11,287 nt of DNA from Ktedonobacter sp. 13_1_20CM_4_53_11 (GTDB lineage: Bacteria > Chloroflexota > Ktedonobacteria > Ktedonobacterales > Ktedonobacteraceae): contig MNIY01000162.1 in the NCBI GenBank assembly GCA_001919995.1, positions 1-11,287 on the forward strand, given 5' to 3'. Positions 7,016-11,287 of this stretch are shown piece after piece; within the stretch, counting starts at the first letter, position 1, and each line of letters starts with the position of its first letter. A model generated the notes under the pieces. It was given only the letters and a program-made list of their open reading frames with translations. It had not been told where the DNA came from and made no database searches. Both the position numbers and the translations under genes were made by a program.

Positions 7016-7043
7016 TTGACAAGTTAATAAGAAGTAATATATT
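7016..7043 (+). promoter_or_regulatory. Sigma70-type promoter of the lipopeptide genes
   Basis: A perfect -35, TTGACA (7016-7021), a 16-nt spacer and TATATT (7038-7043, five of six). An overlapping alternative -10, TATTCT, has an 18-nt spacer. Transcription would begin near 7050, leaving a leader of about 84 nt before the TTG start. Within it AAGGTG (7054-7059) and CACCTT (7101-7106) could pair across a long loop; no known riboswitch is recognised. Confidence 0.62.
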
Positions 7044-7133
7044 CTTTGGGAAGAAGGTGACAAGACAAATTGGCGTGCGGCGTAGGTTTTTGTAGTTTCA
7101 CACCTTGTATTAAAGTAGGAATAGTATTATCGA

Positions 7134-9461
7134 TTGAACAATAGCCATTTAGACCCATTCCTTGAGGCTTCTACGTTCGTAGAACTTCTTCACCGCAGAG
7201 CGCACCAACATCCTGAAAGGGAAGCGTATACTTTCCTGATCGATGGAGAAGTAGAAGGCGACCGTTTGACCTATGGTGACCTGGATCGCCGGTCCCGTGC
7301 TATTGGTGCGTGGCTCCAGCAACATGTAGAGTTTGGATCGCGGGCTCTGCTTGTCTATCCTTCCGACCTTGAGTTTATCACAGCCTTTTTCGGCTGTCTG
7401 TACGGTGGAGTTATCGCGGTTCCGACCTATCCTCCACAAACTCGGACAAGACGCAGCCTGGAAAAGGTACAGGCCATCATTCGTGATGTTCAGCCTGCAG
7501 TCATTCTCACCACCTCATCGCTCTTATCTCTGGTTGAGAGTGTTTTTGTACAGGCCCAGGAATTGCAGGCAGTGCCCCTGGTCACCACCGACACCATCAA
7601 CCCTATCCTGGCAGAGCGATGGCACGACCTGGCGGTTGACAGCGATACGCTCGCTTTTCTCCAGTACACCTCAGGCTCTACAGGCATGCCGAAGGGAGTG
7701 ATGGTCACGCATGGCAACCTCCTGCACAATGCGGCACTCATCTCTCAACATTTTGAACTAAGTCCTGAGATTCGAGGTGTGAGCTGGCTGCCACTCTACC
7801 ACGATATGGGGCTGATAGGTATGGCCCTCCAGACTATTTATGCCAGTATAAAGATTACCATCATGTCACCGGCAGCATTTCTGCAACGCCCTATCCGCTG
7901 GTTACAGGCAATCTCTCGCACGAGAGCTACGGCGAGCGCCGCACCAAACTTTGCCTATGACCTCTGCGTGCGTAAGATCACTCCTGAGCAGAAGGCGGAA
8001 CTTGATCTAAGCAATTGGACTACCGCCTTTAATGGCGCCGAGTCCATCCGCCAGGAAACCATGGAGCGTTTTGCAGAAGCGTTTGCCCCCTGTGGTTTCC
8101 GCCTGGAGGCATTTACTCCCTGCTATGGGCTTGCCGAGGCAACGCTGTTTGTCAGCGGCGCGCGCAAAGCAGCGTTGCCGACCGTGCGCACGTTGCAGAC
8201 AACAGCGCTGGCCCAGAACCAGGTCGTCGTGACCGGATCGAACAGTACTACTGAGCCCGAAAAGTCGCAAACGTTTGTGGGCAGTGGCCATGCACCTGCG
8301 GGTTTGAAAATCATGATCGTCAATCCAGAAACGTGCATCCCATGTCTCCCTGACGAAATAGGCGAGATCTGGGTCTCCAGTCCGAGCATCGCGCAGGGTT
8401 ACTGGCAGAGAGCTGAGGAGACGCAGCAGACGTTCCGGGCGCGCCTGGCTAGTACCGGAGAAGGGCCTTTTCTGCGCACCGGCGACCTGGGATTTTTGCA
8501 GGATGGTGAGTTGTTCGTGACTGGTCGCATCAAAGACTTGATCCTCATTCGAGGACGTAACCACTATCCCCAGGATATCGAACTGACTGTAGAAGAGAGC
8601 CATCCAGCCTTGCGGCCCAGTGGTGGCATAGCATTTTCGATTGATGTGTTGGGTGAAGAGCGGCTGGTGATTGTTCACGAAGTCGAGCGGCAGTTCAGGA
8701 ATCTGGATGTAGAGGAGGTGGTTGGAGCTATCCGCCAGGCGGTGGCAAGACAACATGAATTGCAAGTCTATGCTGTCGCCCTCGTCAAAGTGGGGAGCAT
8801 TCCCAAGACCTCCAGCGGCAAACCCCAGCGCAATGCTTGCCGGGAAAAGTTTTTAGCACGAGTTCTAGACATGGTGGGAGAATGGACTCTCTCTGCCGAA
8901 GAAAGCGAGGGAGAAACATCATCCTTTGAGACGAGCGAGCATGGGAAACAGGAAGAGCTCTCGCCAGAGCAGGAACCTCAAACAGTGGTAGGCAATGGTA
9001 GACGGATGCGTGAGGAACTCCTTCTTGTCGAACCAGCAGAACGCCAGCGATTGCTTGAGGAGTATATACGTGGAAGGATAGCCAGAGTACTGAAACTTTC
9101 GCCCTCTCTATTGGATGTCCAGCGACCGTTCAACAGCCTGGGACTCGACTCTTTGGCGGCTTTAGAACTGAAGAACTGGATCGAAGAAGAACTGCAGGTC
9201 CAGGTTCCCATCACAGCTTTTCTTCAGGAACCCGGCATTGCCCAATTCGCCGCTCAGCTCCTTGAGCAGCTCGCACAAACGCCCTCCTCACAGTCGATGC
9301 TTCCTCTGCTCATAGAGCCACAGAGCGCAAGTGAGAGAGGAAATGATCGAAACGGCACAATCAGCGAGATCAGCCCGCAAAAGGCTGAACAATTACTGAC
9401 GCAGTTAGATCAACTTTCCGATGAGGAAATAACCGCGTTGCTCGATCAGCTCTCATCATGA
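7134..9461 (+). CDS. Fatty acyl-AMP ligase (FAAL) fused to an acyl carrier domain
   Basis: A 775-residue starter enzyme for a lipopeptide or polyketide-peptide. Residues about 10-580 are an AMP-forming ligase of the FAAL class: FVELLHRRA near the start, LQYTSGSTGMPKG (P-loop-like, 176-188), SWLPLYHDMGLIG (217-229), YGLAEATLFVSG (331-342), RTGDLGF (448-454), VTGRIKDLILIRGRN (462-476) and PKTSSGKPQR with Lys563. The polar stretch about 343-385 resembles the insertion that separates FAALs from acyl-CoA synthetases (inference). A Glu-rich linker leads to a carrier domain (about 635-715) with LGLDSLAALE, where Ser673 would carry phosphopantetheine. The tail LTQLDQLSDEEITALL (755-770) resembles NRPS/PKS C-terminal docking helices. 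The start is TTG, because an in-frame TAG at 7122 and the lack of any nearby ATG leave no alternative. The only RBS-like AGGA is a distant 13 nt away. It probably loads a fatty acid for the downstream NRPS. Confidence 0.93.
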   Translation: MNNSHLDPFLEASTFVELLHRRAHQHPEREAYTFLIDGEVEGDRLTYGDLDRRSRAIGAWLQQHVEFGSRALLVYPSDLEFITAFFGCLYGGVIAVPTYPPQTRTRRSLEKVQAIIRDVQPAVILTTSSLLSLVESVFVQAQELQAVPLVTTDTINPILAERWHDLAVDSDTLAFLQYTSGSTGMPKGVMVTHGNLLHNAALISQHFELSPEIRGVSWLPLYHDMGLIGMALQTIYASIKITIMSPAAFLQRPIRWLQAISRTRATASAAPNFAYDLCVRKITPEQKAELDLSNWTTAFNGAESIRQETMERFAEAFAPCGFRLEAFTPCYGLAEATLFVSGARKAALPTVRTLQTTALAQNQVVVTGSNSTTEPEKSQTFVGSGHAPAGLKIMIVNPETCIPCLPDEIGEIWVSSPSIAQGYWQRAEETQQTFRARLASTGEGPFLRTGDLGFLQDGELFVTGRIKDLILIRGRNHYPQDIELTVEESHPALRPSGGIAFSIDVLGEERLVIVHEVERQFRNLDVEEVVGAIRQAVARQHELQVYAVALVKVGSIPKTSSGKPQRNACREKFLARVLDMVGEWTLSAEESEGETSSFETSEHGKQEELSPEQEPQTVVGNGRRMREELLLVEPAERQRLLEEYIRGRIARVLKLSPSLLDVQRPFNSLGLDSLAALELKNWIEEELQVQVPITAFLQEPGIAQFAAQLLEQLAQTPSSQSMLPLLIEPQSASERGNDRNGTISEISPQKAEQLLTQLDQLSDEEITALLDQLSS

Positions 9462-9541
9462 AGAAGACGGCCAGATCACTTCAGGATGAGGAAGTAGATT
9501 TGTTGTCTAGTGAGATGTTAGAAAAGCGGGGGAACTTATGA
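9458..9541 (+). CDS. Possible 27-residue peptide, translationally coupled on both sides
   Basis: A tiny ORF whose ATG overlaps the FAAL stop (ATGA at 9458-9461) and whose TGA overlaps the NRPS start (ATGA at 9538-9541). Together the three genes use all three frames. The peptide begins MKKTARS and continues LQDEEVDLLSSEMLEK, an acidic amphipathic stretch resembling the FAAL tail LSDEEITALL. There is no RBS close to its ATG, so translation would depend on reinitiation by ribosomes finishing FAAL. It may be a real docking peptide, a relay that only couples translation, or the leftover of a frameshifted or duplicated docking tail. It is too short to judge by coding statistics. Confidence 0.45.
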   Translation: MKKTARSLQDEEVDLLSSEMLEKRGNL

Positions 9542-11287
9542 GTGACACTGCTAAAAGCAGTACTGATCTTTCACCTGTGCAAAAGCGAGCGTATCTTGCG
9601 CAGTTGCTACGGGAAAAAGCGAAGACAGGGGCGACTACGAGGCAAGCGGACCCTGAGGAGTTTCCACTTTCTCGCGGCCAGCGAGCTTTATGGTTTCTGT
9701 ACCAGCTCGCACCGGAGAGCACGGCTTACAACCTGCTTTACGCAGCAACCATTCATTCCGTCCTGGATATTTCGGCACTGCAACGTGCAGCTCGCGCACT
9801 AATGCAACGCCACCCTATTCTGACGTCGACATATACTTTACAGAATGGCGAGCCCGTTCAGCACTTTCACCCCCAGCACCCTGTTCCATTTGAGGTAATA
9901 GACGCTTCTACATGGAGCCGGGAACAACTGAATTCGCGACTACAGGAAGAAGGAGATCTCCCGTTTGACCTGGAAAAAGGGCCCGTACTACCCATCAAGG
10001 TGTATGTGCGGGGAGCGCAGGATTACATTCTTTCGCTGACTGCCCACCACATCGCTTTAGACTTCTGGTCGCTTGATCTCCTCATTGAGGAGCTCTGTGT
10101 GCTGTATGCAGCAGAAAGAACCGGAGTACCGGCACCGCTCCCGGTATATGCTCCGCAATATACAGACTATGTGCAGTGGCAAGCAGAAATGCTCGCGGGC
10201 CCAGAAGGTGAGCGACTCTGGACATACTGGCGACAAGAACTGGCCGGAGAGTTATCTCTTTTGAACCTGCCAGTCGATAGGCCGCGACCACCAGTCCAGA
10301 CATATCGTGGAGCTTCACACGTCATCGAACTGGGTGAGGCATTTTCCAAACAACTCAAGGCGCTTGCGCAGAGCGAGAAGGCGACCCTGTACATGGTCTT
10401 TGTGGCGGCATTTGAGACCTTGCTGTTTCGCCATACAGGCCAGGATGATATTCGTATAGGTACCACGATGGCAGGTCGAAGCCGAGCAGACCTGCAGAAA
10501 ATCGTGGGCTATCTTGCAAATCCTGTTGTTTTACGAGCACACTTTGCCGACGATCTTACCTTCAAAGGGCTGCTTGGTCAGGTACGCCATAAGGTAATTG
10601 CAGCGCTTGAACATCAAGATTATCCGTTCCCTTTGTTGGTAGAGCGGCTTCAACCGAAGCGAGACGCCAGCTACTCACCGCTCTTCCAGATCATGTTTGT
10701 CTGGGACAAGCAGCGCGAACACGAGGAGCAAGACAGAGCATCCCCTTGGCAAGGCGAAACAGCGGCACGCCTTATCCAGGAAAGGCTGAGGCTAGAACCA
10801 CTCCTTATAGGACAACAAGGAGCACCCTTTGATCTGTCACTGAGAATATCTGAGGAACAGGGTTCGCTCGTTGCTGATTTTCGCTACAATGTGGATCTGT
10901 TTGATGCTACTACGATTGTTCGTATGGCAGAGCATTTCCGCACGATGCTCGAAGGCATCGTCACTCATCCTGAGCAGCGACTTGTGGACTTACCGCTGCT
11001 AACAGAAACAGAGCAGCAGCAGTTCCTGGTTGAATGGAATGATACGAAGAGTGACTATCCAGCGAACCTGTGCATCCACCAGTTGTTTGAGTCGCAGGTG
11101 CAGCAGACTCCAGAGGCTACAGCAGTAGTATTCGAAGGCAACGAACTTAGCTATAGAGAGTTGAACCGGCGAGCTAATGTGCTGGCCCATACACTTCAGA
11201 TGTTGGGGGTAGGACCGGATGTACTGGTGAGCGTGTGCATGGAACGCTCTCTCGAAATGGTTGTCGCCCTCATGGGTGTCTTGAAGG
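9538..11287 (+). CDS. Non-ribosomal peptide synthetase, C domain and start of A domain (partial)
   Basis: Open for 583 codons to the right edge with no stop. An N-terminal helix, LSPVQKRAYLAQLLREKA (11-28), resembles short NRPS docking/linker helices. A condensation domain (about 42-490) follows, with FPLSRGQRALWFLYQ (42-56), the active-site motif AHHIALDFWS (His170, His171, Asp175), a YWRQEL stretch, GQDDIRIGTTMAGR (301-314) and VGYLANPVVLRA (323-334). The adenylation domain begins at about 514 with IHQLFESQ and ELSYRELNRRAN and is cut at VALMGVLK, before any specificity residues. So the first amino acid cannot be predicted. The conserved Gly after Asp175 is replaced by Phe. Placed after a FAAL-carrier protein, this C domain should act as a starter domain that N-acylates the first residue. 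The ATG follows a G-rich AGCGGGGGA and overlaps the 27-codon ORF. Confidence 0.93.
   Translation, partial: MSDTAKSSTDLSPVQKRAYLAQLLREKAKTGATTRQADPEEFPLSRGQRALWFLYQLAPESTAYNLLYAATIHSVLDISALQRAARALMQRHPILTSTYTLQNGEPVQHFHPQHPVPFEVIDASTWSREQLNSRLQEEGDLPFDLEKGPVLPIKVYVRGAQDYILSLTAHHIALDFWSLDLLIEELCVLYAAERTGVPAPLPVYAPQYTDYVQWQAEMLAGPEGERLWTYWRQELAGELSLLNLPVDRPRPPVQTYRGASHVIELGEAFSKQLKALAQSEKATLYMVFVAAFETLLFRHTGQDDIRIGTTMAGRSRADLQKIVGYLANPVVLRAHFADDLTFKGLLGQVRHKVIAALEHQDYPFPLLVERLQPKRDASYSPLFQIMFVWDKQREHEEQDRASPWQGETAARLIQERLRLEPLLIGQQGAPFDLSLRISEEQGSLVADFRYNVDLFDATTIVRMAEHFRTMLEGIVTHPEQRLVDLPLLTETEQQQFLVEWNDTKSDYPANLCIHQLFESQVQQTPEATAVVFEGNELSYRELNRRANVLAHTLQMLGVGPDVLVSVCMERSLEMVVALMGVLK

Noticed and set aside
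8007..8765. A 252-codon minus-strand frame
   Set aside because: It is antisense to the adenylating core of FAAL, which carries all the expected motifs, and its translation shows no domain.
9458..9541. MbtH-like protein between FAAL and NRPS
   Set aside because: MbtH-like proteins are about 60-75 residues with conserved tryptophans. This ORF has 27 codons and no tryptophan.

Overview
The window reads as a chromosomal stretch of a bacterium with a secondary-metabolite repertoire. The mix is two extracellular-type proteins (an LCAT-like lipase and a CAP-domain lipoprotein), a PP2C phosphatase, a GH57 glucan enzyme of the DUF1925/DUF1926 type, and a fatty-acid-activating enzyme followed by an NRPS. 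Together with moderate base composition, GTG/TTG starts and strong AGGAGG-type ribosome binding sites, it fits Ktedonobacteria (Chloroflexota) best. That placement is inference from gene style, not from a marker gene.

Left part, minus strand (1-6850). Reading in the direction of transcription: a GH57 glucanotransferase/amylase (6850-4634) is followed after 15 nt by a class I glutamine amidotransferase (4618-3905), so these two look like an operon. It is driven by a good sigma70-type promoter at 6943-6915. After a gap with a weak terminator and a weak promoter comes a PP2C-type Ser/Thr phosphatase (3730-2795). Next is a 308-nt gap holding a GC-rich block with a perfect hairpin, then a Thr/Pro-rich CAP-domain lipoprotein (2486-1770). 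Last are an LCAT-like alpha/beta hydrolase (1637-186) and a partial gene running off the left edge (161-1). The partial gene lies in the same reading frame as the hydrolase, with one TAA between them.

Right part, plus strand (7016-11287). A consensus TTGACA promoter, with a perfect dyad directly upstream of its -35 box, leads into a fatty acyl-AMP ligase fused to an acyl carrier domain (7134-9461). A 27-codon ORF (9458-9541) overlaps its neighbours by ATGA at both ends. It is followed by the first NRPS protein (9538 to beyond the window), with a condensation domain and the beginning of an adenylation domain. This is the classical start of a lipopeptide assembly line: the ligase activates a fatty acid as acyl-AMP and loads its own carrier domain, and the condensation domain transfers the acyl group onto the first amino acid.

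Most noteworthy are the tiny doubly coupled ORF with a docking-tail-like sequence, the operator-like dyad at the cluster promoter, the non-standard HHxxxDF condensation motif, and the hydrolase split by a single in-frame stop. No tRNA, rRNA, CRISPR array or transposase was seen.
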